Below are positions 22,074 to 30,665 of a stretch of DNA of 49,303 nucleotides, piece after piece. Source of the DNA: an uncultured Eubacteriales bacterium. Its GTDB lineage: Bacteria; Bacillota; Clostridia; Oscillospirales; Acutalibacteraceae. The DNA lies in contig CAKUFK010000018.1 of NCBI GenBank assembly GCA_934647945.1, positions 1 to 49,303 on the forward strand. Direction: 5' to 3'. Within the stretch, counting starts at the first letter, position 1. Each line of letters starts with the position of its first letter. A program made the position numbers and the translations under genes. The notes beneath the pieces were generated by a model that was not told where the DNA came from, made no database searches, and saw nothing but the letters and a program-made list of their open reading frames with translations.

Positions 22074-22107
22074 GGAGGGCGGTCCTGTCCCAAGAGGGCC
22101 GCCCTCC
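22074..22107 (+). terminator. Hairpin between DUF2815 and polymerase genes
   Basis: GGAGGGCGG (22074-22082) pairs with CCGCCCTCC (22099-22107), followed by TTTCCTCC. It may act as a partial terminator that lowers polymerase expression relative to the binding protein, since the genes are otherwise continuous. Confidence 0.5.
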
Positions 22108-22125
22108 TTTCCTCCGGAGGGACTT

Positions 22126-24135
22126 ATGCAGCAGTTGAATATCGATATCGAAACCTACAGCGGTGTAGACATCAAACGGGCCGGTGCATTCCAATACGCC
22201 CTGTCGCCGGACTTTGAAATCCTGCTGTTTGCATATTCGGCCGACGACGGGCCGGTAGAGGTAGTCGACCTTAGACAGGGTGATACACTGCCCCCGGATA
22301 TCCTGCGGGCCCTGTTTGACCCGTCGGTGGTCAAGCACGCGTACAACGCCGCCTTTGAGTGGTGGTGCCTATCCCGGCATTTCCGGCTGGGGCAGGAGTA
22401 CGCTATGTCCCCTGATGCATGGCTGCCGCAGTGGCGGTGTACCATGCTGCACGGGCTGTATTGCGGGTACACCGCCGGGCTGGGGGCTACCGGCGAGGCG
22501 TTGGGCCTTCCCCAGGACCGCCGGAAGCTCTCTACCGGCAGTGCCTTAATCCGGACATTCTGTGTCCCCTGCAAACCTGGAAAAAGCAACGGCGGCCGAA
22601 CCCGCACCCTCCCGCATCACGAACCGGAAAAATGGGAGCTGTTCAAGGAGTATTGCCGCCAGGATGTGGTGACGGAAATGGAAATCGGCCGCCGTCTGTC
22701 GGCCTTCCCCGTACCGGATTTTGTGCAGAAGCAGTGGGAAACCGACCTGACGGTCAACGCCCGCGGGGTGGCGGTGGACCAGGAGCTGGTCGACGGGGCC
22801 TTGTATTGCGCCCAAACCGTGACCGAGCAGCTTAAACAGGAGGCCGTATCCCTAACGGGGCTCAGTAACCCCAATAGCGTAGCACAGCTGACCCGCTGGC
22901 TGGAAACGGAAATTGACGAGGAGGTCCCCACCCTGCGCAAGGCGGACGTGTCGGATTTACTGGGCCGGGACCTGCCGAGTGACACCGCCCGGCGGATGCT
23001 AGAGATCCGGCAGGAGCTGGGAAAAACCAGCTGTAAAAAGTTTGACGCGATTAAAGCGGCAGTTGGCGACGACGGCCGTGTGCGGGGCTTGCTGCAATTT
23101 TACGGCGCGAACCGGACCGGGCGCTGGGCGGGCCGGCTGGTGCAGGTGCAAAACCTGCCGCAGACCCACCTACCGGCGCTGTCCCTCACCCGGGATCTGG
23201 TCAAGCAGCGGGACATACCCATGCTGAAACTGCTTCACGGCAGCGTCCCCGGTACCCTGTCGCAGCTCATCCGTACCGCGCTGGTCGCGTCTCCCGGGCA
23301 TGTATTGATCGACGCGGATTTTTCGGCGATCGAAGCCCGGGTGATTGCCTGGCTGGCGGGGGAGGATTGGGTGCTGGACGTGTTCCGGACCCACGGCAAA
23401 ATATACGAGGCCTGCGCATCGCAGATGTTCGGCGTACCGATCGGGGCCATACAAAAGGGGAACCCGGAATACGCCCTCCGGCAAAAAGGGAAAGTAGCGA
23501 CTCTTGCCCTGGGGTACCAGGGCGGTGCCGGCGCCCTGGTCGCTATGGGCGCCCTGCGGATGGGGCTCTCAGAAGATGAATTGCCGGATATAGTCCGGCG
23601 GTGGCGGGCAACGAATAAACGGATTGTCAGCCTGTGGTATGCTCTGGAACAAGCTGCCGTAGAGACCATCCGCACAGGCCGGGCAACCGGCGTGCGGGGG
23701 CTGGCCCTGGCAATGGAGGGCGATACATCCACTAACCAGTGGTTTATGACCATTGCCCTGCCGAGCGGCCGCAAGCTGTATTATGCCCGGCCGTACCTGC
23801 TGCCGGGAGACCGCGGAGAGTCTATCCATTACCAGGGCATGGACCAGACCACAAAGAAATGGAAGGACCTGGAAACCTATGGCGGAAAACTGGCAGAAAA
23901 CTGTGTTCAGGGGATAGCACGCGACTGCCTCGCAGAGTCGGTTGAGAGGCTCGAGGCCGCCGGATATCCAGTGGTATTCCATGTTCACGACGAGGTAGTC
24001 GTCGACGCCGGCATCCGTGGCCCGGACGCCGCACTGGCGGACGTGTGCCGGATCATGGCCGTGCCGATGGACTGGGCCCCGGACCTGCCGCTGCGCGCCG
24101 ACGGATGGACGGATAGATATTACAAAAAGGATTGA
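22126..24135 (+). CDS. Phage DNA polymerase, family A with 3'-5' exonuclease
   Basis: A 669-residue replicative polymerase. The N-terminal proofreading exonuclease shows NIDIETYSG with Asp7 and Glu9, HAYNAAFEWW (71-80) and CRQDVVTE with Asp180. The polymerase part shows QFYGANRTGRWAG (324-336), motif A LIDADFSAIEAR (394-405), the O-helix RQKGKVATLALGY (452-464) and motif C HDEVVVDA with HDE at 621-623. All catalytic positions are intact. An SD (CCGGAGGGAC) precedes the ATG. It lies between the single-strand binding protein and a sigma-like gene in the replication operon. Confidence 0.96.
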   Translation: MQQLNIDIETYSGVDIKRAGAFQYALSPDFEILLFAYSADDGPVEVVDLRQGDTLPPDILRALFDPSVVKHAYNAAFEWWCLSRHFRLGQEYAMSPDAWLPQWRCTMLHGLYCGYTAGLGATGEALGLPQDRRKLSTGSALIRTFCVPCKPGKSNGGRTRTLPHHEPEKWELFKEYCRQDVVTEMEIGRRLSAFPVPDFVQKQWETDLTVNARGVAVDQELVDGALYCAQTVTEQLKQEAVSLTGLSNPNSVAQLTRWLETEIDEEVPTLRKADVSDLLGRDLPSDTARRMLEIRQELGKTSCKKFDAIKAAVGDDGRVRGLLQFYGANRTGRWAGRLVQVQNLPQTHLPALSLTRDLVKQRDIPMLKLLHGSVPGTLSQLIRTALVASPGHVLIDADFSAIEARVIAWLAGEDWVLDVFRTHGKIYEACASQMFGVPIGAIQKGNPEYALRQKGKVATLALGYQGGAGALVAMGALRMGLSEDELPDIVRRWRATNKRIVSLWYALEQAAVETIRTGRATGVRGLALAMEGDTSTNQWFMTIALPSGRKLYYARPYLLPGDRGESIHYQGMDQTTKKWKDLETYGGKLAENCVQGIARDCLAESVERLEAAGYPVVFHVHDEVVVDAGIRGPDAALADVCRIMAVPMDWAPDLPLRADGWTDRYYKKD

Positions 24136-24147
24136 GGAGGGACTGAA

Positions 24148-24657
24148 ATGGCAATCACCCCACTGACCCCCGATCAGCGGGATATGGTGGCGGATAACCA
24201 TAACCTTATATATGGTGTTTTAAATAAACACAATCTCTGCATAGAAGACTGGTACGGCTGCGCGGCGGTCGGGTTGTGCAGAGCTGCCCAGTCCTACGAC
24301 CCGGGGCGGGGGTTTACATTTTCATCTTATGCTTACGCGGTAATGCTCAACGAGATAAGGCACCATCTCCGAGCCGCCCGGCTGGGCAAGCGCACAGCCG
24401 TTGTGGTATCTTTGGATGACCCGGAAGACCCGTTGTCTATATATCGCGTACCAGCAGCGCAGGGGAATACGGAGGAGGAGGGCATCGCCAACGTCCGATT
24501 TTGCGAGTGGTGGGGCGGACTGAACAGGACGGAAAAAAGGATGGTGCGCCTGTTGGCGTCCGGGATGCGGCAGTCCGCCATTTCCAACATCACAGGGATG
24601 TCGAAGCCCGCAGTTTCCCGTTGGGTGACACGAGCCAGAAACCAATTGTTTAAATAA
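24148..24657 (+). CDS. Phage sigma-70-like factor
   Basis: A 169-residue protein with sigma region 2 (IEDWYGCAAVGLCRAAQSYD, GRGFTFSSYAYAVMLNEIRH) and a C-terminal region-4-like helix-turn-helix (QSAISNITGMSKPAVSRWVT). The conserved spacing of a small alternative sigma factor is kept. It follows an SD (TTGAGGAGGGAC). It could direct RNA polymerase to phage middle or late promoters; it could also act only as a DNA-binding regulator. Its place inside the replication module is common in Clostridia prophages. Confidence 0.82.
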   Translation: MAITPLTPDQRDMVADNHNLIYGVLNKHNLCIEDWYGCAAVGLCRAAQSYDPGRGFTFSSYAYAVMLNEIRHHLRAARLGKRTAVVVSLDDPEDPLSIYRVPAAQGNTEEEGIANVRFCEWWGGLNRTEKRMVRLLASGMRQSAISNITGMSKPAVSRWVTRARNQLFK

Positions 24658-24669
24658 GGAGCGGGCCAC

Positions 24670-27069
24670 ATGGTACACGATAGACCAATCACGATATCGG
24701 CCGCCGGAAGCCGAAAAGCGACCCGCTGGCCGGCACAGACGCTCCTATGGTCCGAGTTGGCAAACCGGTTACAGGTACCGGTCCGCGGGACGGAAACGCT
24801 GGCGGAATACCTGGGCTGGAAAAAAGGCCGGCAGGACGATGCCAAGGATGTGGGAGGGTTTGTGGCCGGAGCCCTCACCGGAGAGCGCCGGAAAGCCGGC
24901 TGCGTGGCCGGCCGGGACGTTATCACCCTGGATCTGGACAATATCCCCTCCGGCGGGACGGAGGACGTGCTGCGCCGCATTGCGGGGCTGGGGTGCGGAT
25001 ATTGCATATACTCCACCCGTAAACACGAGCCGGCGAAGCCGCGTTTGCGGGTTTTAGCCCCGCTGGCCCGCACATGCACGGCCGACGAATATGAGCCCAT
25101 TGCCCGGCGGCTGGCGGCGTGGATCGGCATAGACCTGTGCGACCCCTCCACTTTTGAGGCGTCACGGCTCATGTACTGGCCGAGCTGCTGTTCAGACAGC
25201 CAGTATATTTACGCCGGCGAAGACAAGCCCATGCTGGATGCCGACGGCGTGCTGGCCACGTATACCGATTGGCGGGATATCGCCGAATGGCCGCAGGTTC
25301 CGGGTGCCCCGGAACGCACCGCCAAGCTGGCGGCCCGGCAGGAAGACCCCACCGTAAAGAACGGCGTGGTCGGAGCGTTTTGCCGTGTCTACGATATCTA
25401 CCGGGTACTGGATGAGTTGATCCCGGGGGTATACACCCCTTGCGATACGGGGGATGACCGCCTGACCTACGCGGGGGGAAGTACGACCGGCGGCGCCGTG
25501 ATCTACGACAGCGGGAAATACCTGTACAGCCATCACGCAACGGATCCTGTCGGCGGGAAGCTGTGCAATGCGTTTGACCTAGTGCGGCTGCACAAATTCG
25601 GGGCTCTGGACGACGAGGCGAAACCGGATACGCCTACCAACAAGCTTCCCTCTTTTATGGAGATGTGCCGGTTTGCCGTCGCGGATCCTCAAGTATCCCA
25701 CCTGCTGGACACGGAACGGTATAACCGGGCGGTAGAGGCCTTCGGCGCGGATCCGGCTCCCGATGACGACGCGGGCTGGCTGCGCCAGTTAAAACGGAAT
25801 CCCAACACCGGTGCCTATGACAAAACCATCGACAACGTTTGGGCCATACTGGAAAACGACCCGAGGCTGCGCGGTAAATTTGCGGTCAATGAATTCGCTT
25901 CCCGGGCGGAGGTATTCGGCGCATTGCCCTGGGATGCCCGGGAAGGGCGCCGGCAATGGGAGGACAACGACAACTGCGGGACGTACTGGTACATCGAGAA
26001 AGTGTATCAGATCAACGGCAAGGACAAGGTAGACCAGGCTCTGTCCCTGCACAGCAACCGGCACCGGTTTGACGAGGTAAGGGACTATCTGGACGGGCTA
26101 ACATGGGATGGCGTACCGCGATTGGATACCCTGCTGATCGATTACCTGGGCGCGGCGGACACGCCGTATACCCGGGCTGTGACACGGAAAGCCTTTGTGG
26201 CGGCGGTTGCACGGGCGATGGAGCCGGGGACGAAATTCGACATCATGACGGTGCTGTCCGGCGCCCAAGGGATCGGGAAAAGCACCCTCCTGCGGAAACT
26301 CTCCAAGGGATGGTTTAACGACGGGATGACCACCTTTGAGGGGAAAGAAGCGAGCGAGCTGGTGCAGGGCGTGTGGATCGTGGAGATCGCCGAGATGCAC
26401 GCGATGCGGCGGGCGGATATCAACCGGATCAAGCAGTTTTTAAGCCAGCAGTCGGACCGGTATCGGGCGGCGTATGCCCGGCATGTCAAGGAGTGCCCGC
26501 GCCGCTGCGTGTTTTTTGGGACAAGCAACAACCGGGAATATTTGGTGGACACCACAGGAAACCGACGGTTTTGGCCGGTAGATGTCGGGCTGGCGGCGCC
26601 TTCGAAAAGCGTGTTCCGGGATCTGGACGGCGAAATAGACCGGATTTGGGCCGAGGCTGTGGTCTGCTGGCGCCTGGGCGAATCCTTGTTCCTGACAGGG
26701 GCGGTCGAGGATGCCGCAAAAGCCGAGCAAGAGAGCCACAGGGAGCAATCCCCGCTGGAAGGGCTGATCCAGGAGTTCCTGGCCCGGTCAGTACCGGCGG
26801 ATTGGGCTCACTGGGATCTGATCCGCCGCCGAATGTACTGGGCCGGAGGGGTACAGGGGGACATCCCCGTGACGCCAAGGGACCGGATATGCGCGATGGA
26901 GGTATGGTGCGAGGTCATGGACAAGGAGCCAGGGACCATGAAAAACAGCGATGCCCGTGAAATTAACGCCCTGATCGAACGGCAGCCTGGCTGGACACGG
27001 TACCCCAAACCGATGAAATGCGGATACTGCAGCGTCCAAAGAGGCTTCGTGTTTGCGGGTGACAAATGA
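24670..27069 (+). CDS. VapE-type primase-helicase
   Basis: A 799-residue bifunctional replication protein. The N-terminal 300 residues look like an archaeal-type primase-polymerase domain with VITLDLDNIP (about 84-93) and a basic YSTRKHEPAKPRLRVL. The C-terminal half is the VirE/VapE P-loop ATPase with Walker A GAQGIGKSTLL (about residues 530-540), VWIVEIAEMH and the family signature FFGTSNNREYLVDTTGNRRF. A residual HTH-like end follows. Length is typical of phage VapE fusions. Iterons follow in the intergenic region, consistent with an initiator role for this protein or a neighbour. Confidence 0.9.
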   Translation: MVHDRPITISAAGSRKATRWPAQTLLWSELANRLQVPVRGTETLAEYLGWKKGRQDDAKDVGGFVAGALTGERRKAGCVAGRDVITLDLDNIPSGGTEDVLRRIAGLGCGYCIYSTRKHEPAKPRLRVLAPLARTCTADEYEPIARRLAAWIGIDLCDPSTFEASRLMYWPSCCSDSQYIYAGEDKPMLDADGVLATYTDWRDIAEWPQVPGAPERTAKLAARQEDPTVKNGVVGAFCRVYDIYRVLDELIPGVYTPCDTGDDRLTYAGGSTTGGAVIYDSGKYLYSHHATDPVGGKLCNAFDLVRLHKFGALDDEAKPDTPTNKLPSFMEMCRFAVADPQVSHLLDTERYNRAVEAFGADPAPDDDAGWLRQLKRNPNTGAYDKTIDNVWAILENDPRLRGKFAVNEFASRAEVFGALPWDAREGRRQWEDNDNCGTYWYIEKVYQINGKDKVDQALSLHSNRHRFDEVRDYLDGLTWDGVPRLDTLLIDYLGAADTPYTRAVTRKAFVAAVARAMEPGTKFDIMTVLSGAQGIGKSTLLRKLSKGWFNDGMTTFEGKEASELVQGVWIVEIAEMHAMRRADINRIKQFLSQQSDRYRAAYARHVKECPRRCVFFGTSNNREYLVDTTGNRRFWPVDVGLAAPSKSVFRDLDGEIDRIWAEAVVCWRLGESLFLTGAVEDAAKAEQESHREQSPLEGLIQEFLARSVPADWAHWDLIRRRMYWAGGVQGDIPVTPRDRICAMEVWCEVMDKEPGTMKNSDAREINALIERQPGWTRYPKPMKCGYCSVQRGFVFAGDK

Positions 27070-27071
27070 TT

Positions 27072-27138
27072 GTTACCGAATGTTAAATTGTTATCGACAA
27101 GGTAACAAAGGTAACAAAGGTAACAATCGTTTGTTACC
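27072..27138. repeat. Iteron set 1 (GGTAACAAA)
   Basis: Three head-to-tail nine-base copies of GGTAACAAA-type sequence (27101-27109, 27110-27118, 27119-27127) are flanked by inverted GTTACC copies at 27072-27077 and 27133-27138. It lies directly after the VapE gene in a gap without genes. This is the layout of protein-binding sites at a replication origin. Confidence 0.65.
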
Positions 27139-27237
27139 GAAAAAACCGAGTGCCCATGCGGGTTTGAACCCTGTATTTACAAAGTAACAATTTTTACTAA
27201 TAGAGTATAAAAATAGGGGATTAGGTAATACGCCTGC

Positions 27238-27264
27238 GCGCCTAATGCGCCTAACGCGCCTATA
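27238..27264. repeat. Iteron set 2 (GCGCCTAAY)
   Basis: Three exact-register nine-base direct repeats, GCGCCTAAT, GCGCCTAAC and GCGCCTATA, are followed by the palindromic TATACGTATA. They lie about 100 bases after iteron set 1, separated by an A/T-rich stretch (27170-27225) that could be the unwinding element. Confidence 0.65.
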
Positions 27265-27330
27265 CGTATATGTGTATAAGGAAAAACAGCGAAAATGTTA
27301 CGCGGACAAAAACGCAGGAGGGAATCAGCG

Positions 27331-27561
27331 ATGCTAAGTAAAAAACAAGAGGGCGAATTCCAGGCACGGTGCGCACACTGGCTCGAGGGGTATTTGCGGA
27401 TATTGTGCCGGTGGCGGGAGGTACCGCTGAGCCAAGTATACAGCGCCGGAAAAGCCGCGGGGCACACCCGGGCGCAGATAAAAGCGGCCCGGGCATGGTT
27501 TGGGGCGGACATTGCCACGGGACGCTGTGGGATACAGAATACGTGGGGGTGGAACCGGTGA
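27331..27561 (+). CDS. Small replication-module helix-turn-helix protein
   Basis: A 76-residue basic protein; the ATG at 27331 is preferred to one at 27295 because it follows the SD CAGGAGGGA. Its C-terminal half (SAGKAAGHTRAQIKAARAWF) resembles the small helical module at the end of phage primases and RepA-like proteins. It directly follows both iteron sets, so binding them is possible (inference). Confidence 0.62.
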   Translation: MLSKKQEGEFQARCAHWLEGYLRILCRWREVPLSQVYSAGKAAGHTRAQIKAARAWFGADIATGRCGIQNTWGWNR

Positions 27562-27866
27562 CACACCGAACAGCGGAAAGCGAAAAGGCCGTTGAGGCGT
27601 ATCTGGTAAAACGGATGCGCGAGATAGGAGGCCGGGCATATAAATGGGTGTCCCCGGGAAACGACGGGGTGCCGGACAGGATGTGCATATTTCCCGGCGG
27701 CCGGGTCGAACTGGCCGAGCTGAAAGGCGCGGGCGGACGTGTGTCCAGGCTGCAGGCCCACCGGTTTGCGGAGCTGTCCGGCATGGGACGCCGGGTATGG
27801 GTGCTTTGGAGCCGGGACAGCATTGACCGGTTCATCGAGGAGGTGTTGGCGGGTGCGCAGGCATAA
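27558..27866 (+). CDS. VRR-NUC domain nuclease (first copy)
   Basis: A 102-residue PD-(D/E)XK nuclease of the VRR-NUC family. Motifs: an N-terminal helix with conserved Glu (EKAVEAYLVKRMREIGG), YKWVSPGNDGVPDR with the catalytic Asp, then VELAELKGAGGRVSRLQ with E-x-K. It starts at a GTG overlapping the previous stop (GTGA). Many phages have one such gene beside their SNF2 helicase; here a second follows at once. It probably cleaves branched DNA. Confidence 0.85.
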   Translation: MTHRTAESEKAVEAYLVKRMREIGGRAYKWVSPGNDGVPDRMCIFPGGRVELAELKGAGGRVSRLQAHRFAELSGMGRRVWVLWSRDSIDRFIEEVLAGAQA

Positions 27867-28155
27867 CGACAACCCCGAAGCGCGTTTGGAAAAGAAGTTG
27901 TGTGAGCTGGTGCAGGGACATGGCGGGCTGTGCTACAAATGGGTATCCCCCAACGATCCGGGAGTACCTGACCGCATTGTCATTGCCCCAGGAGGCCGGA
28001 CGATTTTTGTGGAGCTCAAAGCGGAAATCGGCCGCCTGCAGAAGATCCAGAAATGGCAGCACGGCCGTTTGGCATCGCACGGCGTTGAGATCCGGACATT
28101 GAAGGGGCTGGATCAAGTCAAAGCATTTGTCGAGGAGGTGTTCCCGCCGCAATGA
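27853..28155 (+). CDS. VRR-NUC domain nuclease (second copy)
   Basis: A 100-residue VRR-NUC nuclease with the same motif order as its neighbour: ARLEKKLCELVQGHGGLCYK, WVSPNDPGVPDR and FVELKAEIGRLQKIQ. It starts at a GTG (27853) with a strong SD (GAGGAGGT), overlapping the first copy by 14 bases, and its end overlaps the helicase start by four. The pair share the WVSP-x-GVPDR core but differ elsewhere, so the duplication is old. Confidence 0.85.
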   Translation: MRRHNDNPEARLEKKLCELVQGHGGLCYKWVSPNDPGVPDRIVIAPGGRTIFVELKAEIGRLQKIQKWQHGRLASHGVEIRTLKGLDQVKAFVEEVFPPQ

Positions 28156-29534
28156 TATTCCACCCTCATCCATATCAAGCCTATTGTATCAGCCGCCTGC
28201 TGAGTGACCCGGCTCTTGGCTTATATCTCGACATGGGTTTAGGCAAGACGGTAATCACCCTCACGGCGATCGCGGACCTGGAGTACAACCGTTTGCAGGT
28301 ATCCCGGGCACTGGTCATAGCCCCCAAGAAGGTGGCGGAGGCCACATGGCAGCGCGAGGCAGGCAAGTGGGATCATCTAAGGCACCTGCGCTTTTCGACC
28401 GTCCTGGGCAGCGAGGCAAAGCGGGTCCGGGCCCTGAACACCCCCGCCGACGTATGGGTCATCAATCGTGAAAACGTCCCCTGGCTGGTCGAGTATTGCC
28501 GGAATGCCTGGCCCTTTGACATGGTAGTCATCGATGAAAGCAGCAGCTTTAAAAACCACAAAGCCAAACGCTTCAAGGCGTTGACCTGGGTGCGGAAGTA
28601 TATCCGCCGCATGGTGGAGCTGACCGGCACGCCGGCTCCCAACGGGCTGCTGGATCTCTGGGCACAAATCTACCTGTTGGATGAAGGGCAGCGGCTGGGG
28701 AAACGGGTCACCCAATTCCGGGAACGGTATTTCGATCCCGACCAGCGCACCCGGGATGTGGTGTACAGCTACAAGCCCAAGGACGGCGCGGACAGCGCTA
28801 TCCGCCAACTGATCGGCGACATCTGCGTCAGCATGAAGGCCGAGGATTACATAATACTGCCAGACTGTACCTACGACGACATCCCGGTGATGCTGGATAC
28901 CAAAGCCAAAACGGCGTATGAAAGGCTGGAACGCGAAATGCTTTTGCAGGTGGACGAATCCACGATCGACGCCGGAAGCGCAGCAGTCCTGACCAACAAA
29001 CTCCTGCAGTTGTGCAACGGGGCTGTTTATGATGGGCAGCGGCAGACGGTTGAGATCCACCGGTGCAAGATTGACGCCTTTTTAGAGGCCGTCGAGGCCC
29101 TGGACGGGCAGCCGGCCTTGGTATTTTATAACTTTCAGCATGATCTCGAACGGCTGGAGACCGCGCTGGCCGGATCCGGGCTCCGGGTCCGCCGGCTGAC
29201 GGGGCCGGCCGACGAGGCCGCCTGGAACGGCCGTGAAATCGACATCCTGCTGGCACATCCCGCAAGCTGCGCATACGGTCTGAACCTCCAGCAGGGTGGC
29301 AACCACGTCATCTGGTTTGGGCTCAACTGGTCGTTGGAGCTGTACCAGCAGGCCAACAAGCGTCTGCACCGCCAGGGCCAGGCCTCCAAGGTAATTATAC
29401 ATCACCTTGTGGTGGCAGACGGGGTGGACGAAGACGTCATTGCTGCGCTAAATGACAAGTGCACCACCCAGGACAGGCTGATGCAGGCATTGAAAGCCAG
29501 AATCGAAAAAGCGAAAGGGGATACAGGGAAATGA
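28152..29534 (+). CDS. SNF2-family DEAD-like helicase
   Basis: A 460-residue superfamily 2 ATPase. Motif I is DMGLGKTVITL (27-37), motif II is VVIDESSSFKN (a DE-box variant), motif III is LTGTPAPNGLLDLWAQIY, motif V and VI regions are ASCAYGLNLQQGGNHVIWFG and QANKRLHRQGQ. This is the phage SNF2 helicase found with VRR-NUC; together they probably remodel and cut recombination or replication intermediates. It overlaps the nuclease gene by four bases and the next gene by four bases. Confidence 0.93.
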   Translation: MIFHPHPYQAYCISRLLSDPALGLYLDMGLGKTVITLTAIADLEYNRLQVSRALVIAPKKVAEATWQREAGKWDHLRHLRFSTVLGSEAKRVRALNTPADVWVINRENVPWLVEYCRNAWPFDMVVIDESSSFKNHKAKRFKALTWVRKYIRRMVELTGTPAPNGLLDLWAQIYLLDEGQRLGKRVTQFRERYFDPDQRTRDVVYSYKPKDGADSAIRQLIGDICVSMKAEDYIILPDCTYDDIPVMLDTKAKTAYERLEREMLLQVDESTIDAGSAAVLTNKLLQLCNGAVYDGQRQTVEIHRCKIDAFLEAVEALDGQPALVFYNFQHDLERLETALAGSGLRVRRLTGPADEAAWNGREIDILLAHPASCAYGLNLQQGGNHVIWFGLNWSLELYQQANKRLHRQGQASKVIIHHLVVADGVDEDVIAALNDKCTTQDRLMQALKARIEKAKGDTGK

Positions 29535-29812
29535 ACGGACTGAAATATGATGGCGACAAACCCATGTTAGACCTAATCCCGCCGGAAGCGATCATGGCAA
29601 TCGGACGTGTTATGACCTACGGGGCGCAGAAATACGGGCCAAATAACTGGCAAGGGGTAGAGCCGCGGAGATATGTGGCGGCGCTGTTGAGGCACCTGAT
29701 GGCGTATCAGGCCGGAGAGGTAAATGACCCGGAGAGCGGTATGCCTCATCTGTGGCATGTGGCAACCAATGCAGCGTTTTTGGTGGTGTTAGGAGGTTGC
29801 GAGGGTGACTAA
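29531..29812 (+). CDS. dATP/dGTP diphosphohydrolase-like protein (DUF5664)
   Basis: A 93-residue protein with the features of the MazG-like DUF5664 family: KYDGDKPMLDLIPPEAIMAI, YGAQKYGPNNWQGVE, and HLMAYQAGEVNDPESGMPHL. Related phage enzymes hydrolyse dATP and dGTP; in some viruses this helps base modification. No other gene for purine modification is seen here. The length is short but covers the domain. It overlaps the SNF2 gene by four bases. Confidence 0.8.
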   Translation: MNGLKYDGDKPMLDLIPPEAIMAIGRVMTYGAQKYGPNNWQGVEPRRYVAALLRHLMAYQAGEVNDPESGMPHLWHVATNAAFLVVLGGCEGD

Positions 29813-30053
29813 GCATACAAGAATGCATTGCTGCTTGGACATAGAGGGTGGAATCAAAAACGCAAAAAGTTTGATCGGCTGTATTACGGTAGACGGGCAT
29901 ATATTGATGGATGTCCGGGAGATCAAAGCATTTTTGAGGGAGCAGTTGGAGATGGGCCGTCGAGTGCTGCCGTGCGGAGATTGCGATAACTTTGATTATC
30001 AAACAGGATGCCAGGGGCATCAGCTAAAGGAGGAGCAACATGAAAACGATTGA
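29805..30053 (+). CDS. Hypothetical Cys-containing phage protein
   Basis: An 82-residue protein beginning at a GTG eight bases inside the previous gene, with the SD AGGAGG. It has CGDC and a further Cys/His (CQGH) at the C-terminus, perhaps a metal site, preceded by a helical region (DVREIKAFLREQLEMGRRV). No family recognised. Confidence 0.6.
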   Translation: MTKHTRMHCCLDIEGGIKNAKSLIGCITVDGHILMDVREIKAFLREQLEMGRRVLPCGDCDNFDYQTGCQGHQLKEEQHEND

Positions 30054-30288
30054 GAAAAAGTACTATGTATGCGATATATGCGGGAAAACCGCACAAAACC
30101 CGGAAAAAGTCAATGCCTGCCAGGAAATGCACAGGGACGTGTCGGGTGGGACCGTGGCTGCGCATTATCGCAAGGGCAAGGCATACCCAAAAAGTATAGT
30201 CATATCGTTCGAAGACGGATCCCAGGTAGAGTATTTCTACAACTACAGCACGGATGCCAGCGGGAAAACCGTTACCTTTGATGCGTAA
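30040..30288 (+). CDS. Zinc-finger-like small protein
   Basis: An 82-residue protein with YVCDICGKTA and CQEMH, a C2CH-type zinc finger at the N-terminus, then a beta-rich end (SIVISFEDGSQVEYFYNYST). SD AAAGGAGG precedes it. It may bind nucleic acid; function unknown. Confidence 0.65.
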   Translation: MKTIEKKYYVCDICGKTAQNPEKVNACQEMHRDVSGGTVAAHYRKGKAYPKSIVISFEDGSQVEYFYNYSTDASGKTVTFDA

Positions 30289-30301
30289 GGAGGCGATGAC
30301 A

Positions 30302-30469
30302 ATGACGTATAAAGAAGCTGCTTTAAAGATGTGTGACGTATTTCTCGACATGCCGAGTGGGTGCGATGGGTGCCCTCTGGCGACCGAAAACTATGACGAT
30401 GATGGGAACATGATATGTCAATTAAACGAAGTGGACGAAGCGGCGCAAGGCGGTAGCGGGAATGAATGA
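30302..30469 (+). CDS. Hypothetical Cys-containing mini-protein
   Basis: A 55-residue acidic protein with MCDVFL, GCDGCPLA and ICQLN. The second ATG (30302) is preferred over 30296 by distance to the SD AAGGAGG. It overlaps the next gene by eight bases. Confidence 0.55.
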   Translation: MTYKEAALKMCDVFLDMPSGCDGCPLATENYDDDGNMICQLNEVDEAAQGGSGNE

Positions 30470-30665
30470 ATTGAAGCCTTGCCCGTTTTGCGGGCAGTTG
30501 CCGGAGTGGACGATTGTCGGAGAAAACAATGATTTACTGCGGTTTGGTTGCCTAAGGGATATGGTGCATTGTGTTGTATGGATTATCCCGTTTACAGCAC
30601 CATATTACGAAAACGCTTTGCAAAAAGCAATTGAGCGGTGGAACAGGAGGACAGACAATGGCTGA
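30462..30665 (+). CDS. Lar-like restriction-alleviation/zinc protein
   Basis: A 67-residue protein starting MNELKPCPFCG and ending with helix ALQKAIERWNRR. The LKPCPFCG start, a later Cys and the AIEAWNRR-like end are the pattern of the Lar family (restriction-alleviation protein) and similar phage zinc proteins. Anti-restriction activity is known for the Rac prophage Lar; here it is only suggested. Confidence 0.72.
   Translation: MNELKPCPFCGQLPEWTIVGENNDLLRFGCLRDMVHCVVWIIPFTAPYYENALQKAIERWNRRTDNG

Noticed and set aside
27101..27264. CRISPR array
   Set aside because: The nine-base repeats are contiguous without spacers and too short; they are iterons.
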